Below are positions 21,763 to 30,048 of a stretch of DNA of 64,000 nt, piece by piece. The position numbers and the translations under genes were made by a program. The stretch is from Catenulispora rubra. Its GTDB lineage: Bacteria > Actinomycetota > Actinomycetes > Streptomycetales > Catenulisporaceae. How positions within the stretch are numbered: the first letter of the stretch is position 1; every line of letters begins with the position of its first letter. Where the stretch lies: NCBI RefSeq assembly GCF_015356825.1, contig NZ_JAACYW010000029.1, positions 1-64,000 on the forward strand, given 5' to 3'. The notes under the pieces are model-generated. The model was not told the origin of the DNA and searched no databases. It worked only from the letters and a program-made list of their open reading frames with translations.

Positions 21763-22947
21763 ATGACTCGAAACGACAAGTCGCCGATCGGCGCGTGGCT
21801 CGTGGGCTCGCGAGGCTCGATCGCCACGACCGTGGTCTCCGGCGCGGCCGCCATCGCGGCCGGCACCGCCGGCGCCGTCGGCTGCGTCACCGAACTGGCC
21901 GATTTCGCCTCCGCCGGGCTGGTCCCGGTGGACCGGCTGGTGTTCGGCGGCTGCGACGTGGTCACCACGCCGCTGCGCAAACGTGCTGAGCAGCTGGCCT
22001 CCGCCGGGGTGATCCCGGCGCACATCGGCGCCGCGGTCGGGGAGGCCCTGGACCGCGCCGAGAGCGAGATGATCACGATCGCGGGCCCCGGGACCGGCGT
22101 CCCGCAGCGGGTCCGCGCGGACTGCTTGATCAAGGCCCTGGCCGACTTCCAGGCCCGCACCGGCTGCGAGCAGGTGGTCGTGGTGAACGTCGCCTCCACC
22201 GAACCCACCCCCGATTCCGATCCGGCCTACCAGAGCCTGGAGGCCCTGGAAACGGCCCTGGACACCCGTCCCGACGTCCTCCCGCCGAGCTCCCTGGCGG
22301 CCTACGCCGCCTTCCGCAGCGGACACCCGTTCGTCGACTTCACGCCCTCGGTCGGCGCCCGCCTGCCGGCCCTGGACGAGTTGGCCCGCCAAGCGAACCT
22401 GCCCTATGCGGGCAATGACGGCAAGACCGGCGAAACCCTGGTGAAGTCGGTGCTCGCGCCGATGTTCGCCTACCGGGGCCTGGACGTCCGCTCCTGGTAC
22501 AGCGCCAACATCCTCGGCGGCGGCGACGGCGCCACCCTGTCCGACTCCGAGGCCTGCGACACCAAGATCCGCTCCAAGGCCTCCTCGCTGTCCAAACTGC
22601 TGGGCTACGCCCCGGAGAGCACCGTGCGGATCGACTACGTCGCCGACATGGGCGACTGGAAGACGGCCTGGAACCACGTCGCCTTCCAGGGCTTCCTCGG
22701 CGTGCAGATGAAGCTCCAGTTCACCTGGCAGGGCTGCGACTCGGCCCTGGCCGCCCCGCTCATCCTGGACCTGGTCCGGCTCGCCGCCTTCGCCCAGCAG
22801 CGCGGCGAATCGGGTCCGCTGTCGGAGTTCGGCTTCTTCTTCAAGGACCCGGTCGGCGACGGCGACGACAGCCGGCTGTCGGGCCAGTACGACCGGCTCA
22901 AGGCATGGGTCGCGGGCGCGCCGGCCCCGGCCGGGACCGCGTCGTGA
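21763..22947 (+). CDS. Myo-inositol-1-phosphate synthase homologue
   Basis: NAD-dependent sugar-phosphate cyclase family that turns glucose 6-phosphate into inositol 3-phosphate. 394 residues with GAWLVGSRGSIATTV (NAD-binding turn), NVASTEPT, LPYAGNDGKTGETLVKS, NILGGGDGATLSD and KASSLSKLLGY. The GSRGS opening, rather than the classical GxGGxxG, and the cluster context suggest a dedicated paralogue, not the housekeeping enzyme. It is the first gene of the ebo-like operon and overlaps ubiA by 4 nt. It may take the place of EboD, another sugar-phosphate cyclase, in cyanobacterial ebo clusters (inference). Confidence 0.88.
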   Translation: MTRNDKSPIGAWLVGSRGSIATTVVSGAAAIAAGTAGAVGCVTELADFASAGLVPVDRLVFGGCDVVTTPLRKRAEQLASAGVIPAHIGAAVGEALDRAESEMITIAGPGTGVPQRVRADCLIKALADFQARTGCEQVVVVNVASTEPTPDSDPAYQSLEALETALDTRPDVLPPSSLAAYAAFRSGHPFVDFTPSVGARLPALDELARQANLPYAGNDGKTGETLVKSVLAPMFAYRGLDVRSWYSANILGGGDGATLSDSEACDTKIRSKASSLSKLLGYAPESTVRIDYVADMGDWKTAWNHVAFQGFLGVQMKLQFTWQGCDSALAAPLILDLVRLAAFAQQRGESGPLSEFGFFFKDPVGDGDDSRLSGQYDRLKAWVAGAPAPAGTAS

Positions 22948-23837
22948 GCCGCCTGGGTACCCGCCGCGACGATCTGCGGGCGCTGACGGAACTGATCCGC
23001 GCCCCCGCCGCGCTGTCCGTCCCCGGCGACGTGATCGCCGGGGCGGCGGCCGCCGGCTGGCCGCTGGGCCGGACCCGCACCGCCGGGGTTGCCGCGTCGT
23101 CCGTGCTCCTCTACTGGGCCGGCATGGCGCTCAACGACTACGCCGACCGGGAGATCGACGCCAAGGAACGCCCGAACCGGCCGATCCCGTCCGGGCGGAT
23201 CAGCCCGCAGACCGCGCTGCGCGTGGCCCAGTCGCTGACCGCCGGCGGCCTGGCGGTCTCGGCTTTGGCTGCGGGCCGCCGCGGGCTCGGCGTCTCGGTT
23301 CCGCTGGCCGCCGGCGTCTGGGCCTACGACACCGTCTTCAAGGGCACCCCGGCCGGGGCCGCGTCGATGGCACTGGCCCGGGGACTGAACGTGCTGGCGG
23401 GGGCCGGGATCGGCGGCGTGCGCAAGGCCGCGGTGCCCGCCGGGGTCGTGGCCGCGCACACCATGACCCTGATGGCGCTGTCGGCCAAGGAGGTCGACGG
23501 CTCCGACCCGGCGCTGCCGGCCGTCACGCTCGCGGCGACCTCCGCCGTGGGTACGGCGGCCGCGCTGCTGCCGGGCCGCTCGACGCGCCGCCGGGACAAG
23601 GCGGCGGCCGCCGCCGCGGCCGCCGGGTACGTCGCGATCTTCGGCCGGGCGCAGGCCAAGGCGGTGCGCAAGCCCACCGCCAAGAACCTCCAGAAGGCGG
23701 TCGGCGCCGGGATCATGAGCCTGATCCCGCTCCAGTCGGCGCTGTCCGGCAAGGCCGGGGCGCTCAAGCCGATGGGGCCGCTGCTGGCCGCGCTGCCGGT
23801 GGGCCGGATGCTCGGCCGGAAGGTGGCCACGACATGA
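22944..23837 (+). CDS. eboC: UbiA-family prenyltransferase (EboC-like)
   Basis: Integral membrane prenyltransferase, 297 residues from a GTG overlapping the upstream stop. The first Asp-rich motif N64-D-Y-A-D68 followed by REIDAKERPNRPIPSG is clear; a second acidic motif is probably AKEVDGSDP after the middle membrane segments. UbiA enzymes transfer a polyprenyl group to an acceptor. In ebo clusters EboC is this gene. With a polyprenyl synthase in the same operon, the donor is likely made locally; the acceptor is unknown. Confidence 0.9.
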   Translation: MSRLGTRRDDLRALTELIRAPAALSVPGDVIAGAAAAGWPLGRTRTAGVAASSVLLYWAGMALNDYADREIDAKERPNRPIPSGRISPQTALRVAQSLTAGGLAVSALAAGRRGLGVSVPLAAGVWAYDTVFKGTPAGAASMALARGLNVLAGAGIGGVRKAAVPAGVVAAHTMTLMALSAKEVDGSDPALPAVTLAATSAVGTAAALLPGRSTRRRDKAAAAAAAAGYVAIFGRAQAKAVRKPTAKNLQKAVGAGIMSLIPLQSALSGKAGALKPMGPLLAALPVGRMLGRKVATT

Positions 23838-25480
23838 GCGACGGCAGCGGACCAGGCCCGGCGGTGCCCGACGGGGTGCTGTGGGGCTACGGCACCAACG
23901 GCTTCGGGAACCACCGCCTCGAAGAGGCCCTGCGGATCATCGCCGACCTCGGATACCGGGGCGTGGCCCTGACCCTGGACAGCCATCACCTCGACCCGTT
24001 CGCCCCCGACGCGTCCGCCAAGGTCGGCCAGGTGGCGGCCCTTCTGGACCGCCTGGAACTGGCCGTCGTGATCGAAACCGGCGCGCGCTACCTGCTCGAT
24101 CCGCGCCGCAAGCACCAGCCGTCGCTCGTCTCGCCCGAGGCCGAGCGCCGACTGCGCCTGATGGACCGCGCCTGCGCCATCGCCGGCGACCTGAACGCGC
24201 AGGCCGTCTCGTTCTGGAGCGGCGTCGACCACGACGACGATCCGGACGAGGCCTGGGACCGGCTGCGCGAGAACACCGCGCGGGTCGTGGGCTACGCCGA
24301 CACCTACGGGGTGACACTCGGCCTGGAACCCGAGCCGGGCATGGTCGTGCAGACCCTGGACGACTACGAGGCGCTGCTGCTGGACCTGGGCTGCCCGCAG
24401 CGGCTGGGGCTGACGCTGGACGTCGGCCACTGCCGCGCGGTCGAGGAGCAGCCGGTGCCCGAATGCGTCCTGCGGGCCGCGCCCCGGCTGGTCAACGTGC
24501 AGATCGACGACATGGTGCGCGGCGTGCACGAGCACCTGGAGTTCGGCGCCGGCGAGATCGACTTCCCGCCGGTGATCGCCGCGCTGATCGACTCCGGATA
24601 CTCCGGGCTGGTCGGCGTCGAGCTGCCCCGGCACAGCCACGCCGCCCCGGAGGTCGCGCGCCGCTCGCTGGAGTTCCTGCGCGCGGCGACGCCGGCGTCA
24701 CAGACATCACAGACATCGCAGGCCCCGCCGACGCCGACGATCCAGACGACGTCCGCCGAGGCTCTGCGCCACGAGCTCGAAGCACACCTGGACTCCCGGG
24801 CCGCGGCCTGGCTCGACTCGGCGGTGGCCGAGATCGCCGCCGACGCGGACCGCTGCGCCGTGCACAGCGCGGGCGCCGCCCGGCGCTGCGGCCGCGCGCC
24901 GCTGACCGCGCGCTGGAGCGTCGACGAGGCGGTCAGGGCTCTGCTGCTCTACGCGGTGCCCGCCGAGCGCCGCGCCGAAGTCCTGTGGGACGTCTACACC
25001 CGCGGCGACCCGGCCGAGCGCCGCGCCGCCCTCAAAGCCCTGCCCCTGCTCCCCGGCCTGGCCGTGGGCAGCGGCCGGGCGCTGGTCGAGGACGCGCTGC
25101 GCACCAACGACGCGACCCTGATCACGGCGGCGCTCGGTCCGTACGCCGCCGCGCACCTGGAGCCGGACGCGCTGCGCCAGGCGGTGCTCAAGTGCGCCTT
25201 CCTGTCGGTGCCGTTCAGCGCGGTGCCCGAGGTGATCGCCCTGGCCGACGCGGAGCTGGCCGCGCTGCTGTCCGACTACGCCCGCGAGCGCGTCCTGGCC
25301 GGCCGCGACGTCGACGACCAGATCCTCGACCTGATCGCCGCACAGCCCAGCCGGGCCCGCACGGACCTGTCCACGCAGCTGGCCGACCTGGTCCGCGAGC
25401 CCGACGAGCGGGCCCGCTTCCGGTCCGAGGCGGCCCGGCGCGCCGCCGACCGCCTCGCGGCCGGCGCCGGGACTTCCTAG
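23834..25480 (+). CDS. eboA: Sugar isomerase (TIM barrel) fused to EboA domain
   Basis: A 548-residue two-domain protein. Residues ~15-285 form a xylose-isomerase-like TIM barrel (GYGTNGFGNHRLEEAL, LGLEPEPGMVVQ, LGLTLDVGHCRA, NVQIDDMVRGVHEH, LVGVELPRHSH) with the Glu/His/Asp metal-site pattern. A Ser/Thr/Gln/Pro linker (~288-305) leads to an EboA domain (~310-548) marked by ARALLLYAV-like, RRAALKALPLLP, DALRTNDATLITAALGPYAA and LKCAFLSVPF segments. EboA has no known activity and is needed for scytonemin-precursor export in Nostoc. Start and stop overlap or abut neighbours, so the fusion is part of the operon. Confidence 0.85.
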   Translation: MSDGSGPGPAVPDGVLWGYGTNGFGNHRLEEALRIIADLGYRGVALTLDSHHLDPFAPDASAKVGQVAALLDRLELAVVIETGARYLLDPRRKHQPSLVSPEAERRLRLMDRACAIAGDLNAQAVSFWSGVDHDDDPDEAWDRLRENTARVVGYADTYGVTLGLEPEPGMVVQTLDDYEALLLDLGCPQRLGLTLDVGHCRAVEEQPVPECVLRAAPRLVNVQIDDMVRGVHEHLEFGAGEIDFPPVIAALIDSGYSGLVGVELPRHSHAAPEVARRSLEFLRAATPASQTSQTSQAPPTPTIQTTSAEALRHELEAHLDSRAAAWLDSAVAEIAADADRCAVHSAGAARRCGRAPLTARWSVDEAVRALLLYAVPAERRAEVLWDVYTRGDPAERRAALKALPLLPGLAVGSGRALVEDALRTNDATLITAALGPYAAAHLEPDALRQAVLKCAFLSVPFSAVPEVIALADAELAALLSDYARERVLAGRDVDDQILDLIAAQPSRARTDLSTQLADLVREPDERARFRSEAARRAADRLAAGAGTS

Positions 25481-25493
25481 AAGGAGACGAACC

Positions 25494-26354
25494 ATGCGCG
25501 TCTTCGATCCACACATCCACATGACCTCCCGCACCACCTCCGACTACCAGGTGATGGCCGACGCCGGGGTGGCCGCGATCGTCGAGCCCGCGTTCTGGCT
25601 CGGCCAGCCCCGGACCTCGGCGGAGACCTTCCTCGACTACTTCGACAGCCTGCTGGGCTGGGAGCCCTACCGGGCCGCGCAGTTCGGCATCACGCACTTC
25701 TGCGCCATCGCCCTGAACCCCAAGGAGGCCAACGACCCCCGCTGCCGGGCCGTCCTGGACCTGCTGCCGCGCTACCTGGAGAAGGACCGGGTGGTCGCGG
25801 TCGGCGAGGTCGGCCTGGACAGCGGCACGGCCGACGAGGAGAAGGTGCTGCTGGCCCAGCTGCACCTGGCCGCCGAGCACGGCCTGCCGGTCGTGGTCCA
25901 CACCCCGCACCGGGACAAGGCGGCCGGGACCCGGCGGATCGTGGAGCTGGTCGCCGCCTCCGGCCTGCCGCCGGAGCACGTGGTGATCGACCACCTCAAC
26001 GAGATGACCGTGGCCATGGTGAAGGACAGCGGCAGCTGGTGCGGCTTCACCATCTACCCGAACACGAAGATGGACCCGGCCCGGATGGCGCTGATCGCCG
26101 CCGACCACGGCCTGGACAAGGTGCTGATCAACTCCGCGGCCGACTGGGGCGTCAGCGACCCGCTGTCGACCGTGGCCACCGCCGCGGCCCTGGCCGGCGC
26201 CGGCTTCGACGACGCTGAGATCGCCCGCACCTTCTGGGACAACCCGGTGGCCTTCTACGGGCAGAGCGGCCGCCTGGTCTTCGACGACGCGGCCCTGGCC
26301 GACGCGCGCGACCAGGACTTCGGCGGCAACACCGTGGCCCGAGGGGAGAAGTGA
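25494..26354 (+). CDS. eboB: TatD-type metal-dependent hydrolase (EboB-like)
   Basis: A 286-residue amidohydrolase-fold protein. The metal ligands are in order: H7 and H9 (FDPHIHM), Glu in VGEVGLDSG, His in VVHTPHR, His in VIDHLNE and Asp in NSAADWG. This is the TatD-related arrangement assigned to EboB. A clear AAGGAGA ribosome site is 8 nt before the ATG. Its reaction in ebo systems is unknown; phosphoester or lactone hydrolysis is a family-based guess. Confidence 0.9.
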   Translation: MRVFDPHIHMTSRTTSDYQVMADAGVAAIVEPAFWLGQPRTSAETFLDYFDSLLGWEPYRAAQFGITHFCAIALNPKEANDPRCRAVLDLLPRYLEKDRVVAVGEVGLDSGTADEEKVLLAQLHLAAEHGLPVVVHTPHRDKAAGTRRIVELVAASGLPPEHVVIDHLNEMTVAMVKDSGSWCGFTIYPNTKMDPARMALIAADHGLDKVLINSAADWGVSDPLSTVATAAALAGAGFDDAEIARTFWDNPVAFYGQSGRLVFDDAALADARDQDFGGNTVARGEK

Positions 26355-27526
26355 GGGGCGTGCACTTCTCCCATCCCGACGGTGCGGACGTGCTGCTCAG
26401 CTACTGCACCAACGTCCACCCCGCGCAGGACGTGGCCGGGGTGGTGGCCCAGCTGGACCGCTACGCGGCCCCGATCCGCCGCCGCCTCGGCTGGCCCCGC
26501 CTGGGCCTGGGCCTGTGGCTGCCGGCCTCGGCCGCGGCGGTGCTGGCCGCCGACCCCGTCGCCCTGGCCGCCTTCGGCAGGGAACTGAGTACGCGCGACC
26601 TGTTCGTCGTCACCGTCAACGGCTTCCCGTACGGCGACTTCCACGGCGAGCGGGTCAAGAAGCTGGTGTACCGGCCCGACTGGTCCGATCCGCGACGGCT
26701 GGCCTACACCCTGGACCTGGCCCGGATCCTCGCGGCGCTGCTGCCCGGGGACGTCACCGAGGGGACCATCAGCACCCTGCCCCTGGGCTGGCGCGAGGGC
26801 TGGAGCGAAGAGCACCACACCGTGGCCCTCGGCCACCTGTCCGACCTGGCGCGCGAGCTGCGCCACCTGCGGCGGCAGACCGGCCGCAACATAAGGGTCG
26901 GCCTGGAGCCCGAACCCGGCTGCGTCATCGAGACCTGCGACGACCTGATCCGGGCCGGGCTGCCGGCGGAGATCGGCGACCACGTCGGCCTGTGCCTGGA
27001 CACCTGCCACCTGGCCGTGGGCTTCAGCGACGCCGGCCGGTTCCTGAAAGCGGCCGCCGAGGCCGGGCTCAGCGTCGTGAAAGTGCAGGCGGCGTGCGCG
27101 CTGGAGGCCGATCGGCCCGCCGACGGCCCGGCCCATGAGGCCCTGCGCTCCCTGGCCGAGCCCCGCTATCTGCACCAGGTGCGGCGGCGGCGCCCGGACG
27201 GCGGCCTGGACGGCGTCGACGACCTCCCGGACGCGGCCCGCACGCTGGCCGCCGACGAACCCTGGCGCGTCCACTTCCACGCCCCCGTGCACCGCACGCA
27301 CGTCGGCGCGCTGCGCACCACCCAGCCCGAACTCGCCGACGCGCTCGCCGGCCTGTTCGGCGGGCCGCACCCGGCCACCCGGCACCTGGAGGTCGAGACC
27401 TACACCTGGGACGTGCTGCCCGGGGCCGGCGGCGAGGCGGACCTCGTCGCGGGCATCGCCGGCGAGCTGTCCTGGACGGCGGGCCGGCTGACCTCACTCG
27501 GATTGAAGGGGGAGACACAGACATGA
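26351..27526 (+). CDS. eboE: EboE-family TIM-barrel protein
   Basis: A 391-residue member of the EboE family (xylose-isomerase-like barrel). Marks are the opening LSYCTNVHPAQDV, TVNGFPYGDFHGERVKKLVYRPDW, ISTLPLGWREGW, VGLEPEPGCVIETCDD, VGLCLDTCHLAVGF, VHFHAPVH and HLEVETYTWDVLP. The conserved Glu, His and Asp positions suggest a divalent metal site. The GTG start overlaps the upstream stop (GTGA), and the gene overlaps the next by 4 nt. Function is known only as part of the ebo export/modification system. Confidence 0.92.
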   Translation: MRGVHFSHPDGADVLLSYCTNVHPAQDVAGVVAQLDRYAAPIRRRLGWPRLGLGLWLPASAAAVLAADPVALAAFGRELSTRDLFVVTVNGFPYGDFHGERVKKLVYRPDWSDPRRLAYTLDLARILAALLPGDVTEGTISTLPLGWREGWSEEHHTVALGHLSDLARELRHLRRQTGRNIRVGLEPEPGCVIETCDDLIRAGLPAEIGDHVGLCLDTCHLAVGFSDAGRFLKAAAEAGLSVVKVQAACALEADRPADGPAHEALRSLAEPRYLHQVRRRRPDGGLDGVDDLPDAARTLAADEPWRVHFHAPVHRTHVGALRTTQPELADALAGLFGGPHPATRHLEVETYTWDVLPGAGGEADLVAGIAGELSWTAGRLTSLGLKGETQT

Positions 27527-28932
27527 GCGCGGGAAAGAGCAACACCCTGAGCCGCGGCCGGGTCTACACGATCCTGGTCGTCGGGCTCACGCCGCGGCTG
27601 CTGCAGTTCATGCCGGCGCTGCGCAAGGTCGCCGAGAGCGGCTTCGCGGCGAACCTGGACCCGGTGTTCCCGGCGGTCACCACGCCGGTGCAGTCCAGCA
27701 TGCTGACCGGCCGCTACCCGGACGAGCACGGCATCGTCGGCAACGGCTGGTTCTTCCGCGACCTCGGCGAGGTCCACTTCTGGAAGCAGCACAACGCCCT
27801 GGTGTCCGGCGAGAAGGTCTGGCACGCCGCCCGCAAGGCCGACCCGGAGTTCACCGTCGGCAACATGTGCTGGTGGTACGCGATGGGCATGGAGATCGAC
27901 TCGGTCCTCACGCCGCGGCCGGTCTTCCACTACGACGGCTCGATCGAGCCGGACCTGTACACCCGGCCCGACGGGCTGCGCGCCGACCTGCAGCGCCGGT
28001 TCGGCACCTTCCCGCTGGCCGAGTTCTGGAGCCCGCTGTCCAACATCAAGCCGAGCAAGTGGCTGGTCTCCGCCGCCCGGCACCAGCTGGACGAGGCGCC
28101 GCACGACCTGGACCTGCTGTACATCCCGCACCTGGACTACGACCTCCAGCGCTACGGCGCCGACGGGCCCGAAGCCGTGCAGGCCGCCAAGGAGCTCGAC
28201 ACCGTCCTGGCCCCGCTGCTGAAGGACCTGGACGACCGCGGGTACCGGACCCTGATCGTCAGCGAGTACGGCCTGACCACCGTGGACCGGCCGATCGACA
28301 TCAACCGCGCCCTGCGGCGCGCCGGACTGCTGAACGTCTACAGCCAGCACGGCATGGAGTACCTGGACCCGTGGACCTCCGCGGCGTTCGCGGTCTCCGA
28401 CCACCAGGCCGCGCACGTCTACATCAAGGACCCGGCCGCGCACCAGGAGACCGTGCGCGGCCTGATCGCCGAACTGCCCGGCGTCGACCAGGTCCTGGAC
28501 CGCGAACAGCAGGGCAAGTACCGCATCGGGCACTCCCGGGCCGGCGAGCTGGTCGCGATCGCCGACCCGACCTCCTGGTTCACGTACTACTACTGGCTCG
28601 ACGACGACCGGGCCCCGGACTTCGCCCGCTGCATGGACTTCTTCAAGAAGCCCGGCTACGACCCGGCGGAGCTGTTCTTCGACCCCGACGACCGGTTCGT
28701 GAAGGTGCGCGCGGCGTACCAGCTGGCGCGGATGAAGCTGGGGATGCGCTCCGGCTTCAACGTCGTCCCGCTGGACCCGTCCTGCGTGCGGGGCAGCCAC
28801 GGCCGGCTGCCCGACCGCGCCGAGGACGGCCCGATGGTGCTGTGCAGCGAGCCCGCCCTGGAGGCGAAGTCGTTCCACGCCACCGACGTCAAGTCCCTGA
28901 TCCTGCGCACGGCCGGCCTGGAGGCGCTGTGA
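27523..28932 (+). CDS. eboF: Type I phosphodiesterase / nucleotide pyrophosphatase (EboF-like)
   Basis: Alkaline-phosphatase-superfamily protein, 469 residues, no signal peptide. The nucleophile is Thr53 in FPAVTTPVQSSMLTGRYPDEHG. Later metal motifs are atypical: IPHLDYDLQRYG in place of DxxGHxxG, SEYGLT in place of SDHGM, and RGSHGRLPD for the last His. This divergence makes a two-zinc phosphodiesterase activity uncertain. It overlaps eboE and the polyprenyl synthase by 4 nt each. Confidence 0.88.
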   Translation: MSAGKSNTLSRGRVYTILVVGLTPRLLQFMPALRKVAESGFAANLDPVFPAVTTPVQSSMLTGRYPDEHGIVGNGWFFRDLGEVHFWKQHNALVSGEKVWHAARKADPEFTVGNMCWWYAMGMEIDSVLTPRPVFHYDGSIEPDLYTRPDGLRADLQRRFGTFPLAEFWSPLSNIKPSKWLVSAARHQLDEAPHDLDLLYIPHLDYDLQRYGADGPEAVQAAKELDTVLAPLLKDLDDRGYRTLIVSEYGLTTVDRPIDINRALRRAGLLNVYSQHGMEYLDPWTSAAFAVSDHQAAHVYIKDPAAHQETVRGLIAELPGVDQVLDREQQGKYRIGHSRAGELVAIADPTSWFTYYYWLDDDRAPDFARCMDFFKKPGYDPAELFFDPDDRFVKVRAAYQLARMKLGMRSGFNVVPLDPSCVRGSHGRLPDRAEDGPMVLCSEPALEAKSFHATDVKSLILRTAGLEAL

Positions 28933-29987
28933 GCACCGTCTCGGGGCAGACCGCCACGCTGAGCCCGGACCAGGCGGCCACCATCCAGACCGATCTGGCC
29001 GAACGGCGCGCGCTGCTGCGGCGCGGCCTGCACGACGCGGTCGCCCGGCTCGGCGCCGACGTCCGGGCGATCGTGTCCTACCACCTGGGCTGGACCGACT
29101 CCGACGGCCGGCCGGCGGCTGCCGACTCCGGCAAGCTCCTGCGCGGCAGCATGGCCCTGCTCGGCGCCGAGGCCTTCGGCGCCGCGCCGGAGGCCGGGCT
29201 GCCCGGCGCGGTCGCGGTGGAGCTGGTGCACAACTTCTCCCTGCTCCACGACGACATCATCGACCTGGACCGGGAGCGCCGGCACCGGCCGACCGCCTGG
29301 ACCGTGTTCGGCGTCGGGCCGACGATCGTGGCCGGCGACGCGCTGCTGGCCCTGGCGGTGCAGACGGTGCTGGAGGCACCCTCGCCGACCGCGGCCGAGG
29401 CCGCGTCGGTGCTGCTGTCGGCCACCGCGTCGATGATCGACGGCCAGGCCCTGGACCTGAGCTACCAGGTCCGGCGGGACGTGACCACCGGCGAGGTGGG
29501 CGCGATGTCGGAGAAGAAGACCGGGGCGCTGCTCGGCTGCGCGGCGGCGATCGGCGCGGTGCTGGCCGGCGCCGACCGGCCGGTCTGGGAGGCGATGCGC
29601 GAGTTCGGGACCCGGCTGGGCGTGGCGTTCCAGGCCGTCGACGACGTGCTGGGCACCTGGGGCGACCCGCTGGTGACCGGCAAGGACGTGGGCAGCGACC
29701 TGCGCCGCCGCAAGCTCACCCTGCCGCTGGCCGCCGCGCTGGCGGCCGAGGGCGAGCACGCCGAGGAACTACGGGCCCTGATGAACGCGGCCAGCGACCT
29801 CGAACCCTGGTACGTGCGGCGGGCGACCGCGCTGCTGGACGCCTGCGGCGCCCGCGGCTGGACCGAGGAGCACGCCCGCGAGCAGTTCGGGGTGGCCGTG
29901 GCCGCCCTGGACCGGGCCGGCGTCGTGGGACGTCCGCGCGAACTGCTGCACGGCATAGCGGCCTTCTCGGTCTGGCGCGCCTATTGA
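28929..29987 (+). CDS. Polyprenyl diphosphate synthase, probably GGPP-type
   Basis: Trans-isoprenyl diphosphate synthase, 352 residues from a GTG overlapping the EboF-like stop. The first Asp-rich motif D108-D-I-I-D112 is followed by LDRERRHRP, and the second is VDDVLGTWGD (D238-D239). Phe103 sits five residues before the first motif; a bulky residue there limits many type I enzymes to C20, so geranylgeranyl diphosphate is the likely product (inference). Its place between EboF and the exporter suggests it makes the prenyl donor for the UbiA enzyme. Confidence 0.9.
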   Translation: MSTVSGQTATLSPDQAATIQTDLAERRALLRRGLHDAVARLGADVRAIVSYHLGWTDSDGRPAAADSGKLLRGSMALLGAEAFGAAPEAGLPGAVAVELVHNFSLLHDDIIDLDRERRHRPTAWTVFGVGPTIVAGDALLALAVQTVLEAPSPTAAEAASVLLSATASMIDGQALDLSYQVRRDVTTGEVGAMSEKKTGALLGCAAAIGAVLAGADRPVWEAMREFGTRLGVAFQAVDDVLGTWGDPLVTGKDVGSDLRRRKLTLPLAAALAAEGEHAEELRALMNAASDLEPWYVRRATALLDACGARGWTEEHAREQFGVAVAALDRAGVVGRPRELLHGIAAFSVWRAY

Positions 29988-30048
29988 GCACCACCCGCTG
30001 AATCACTGAACACCGAACACCGAACACACCAAAGTACGGAGCTGACCC

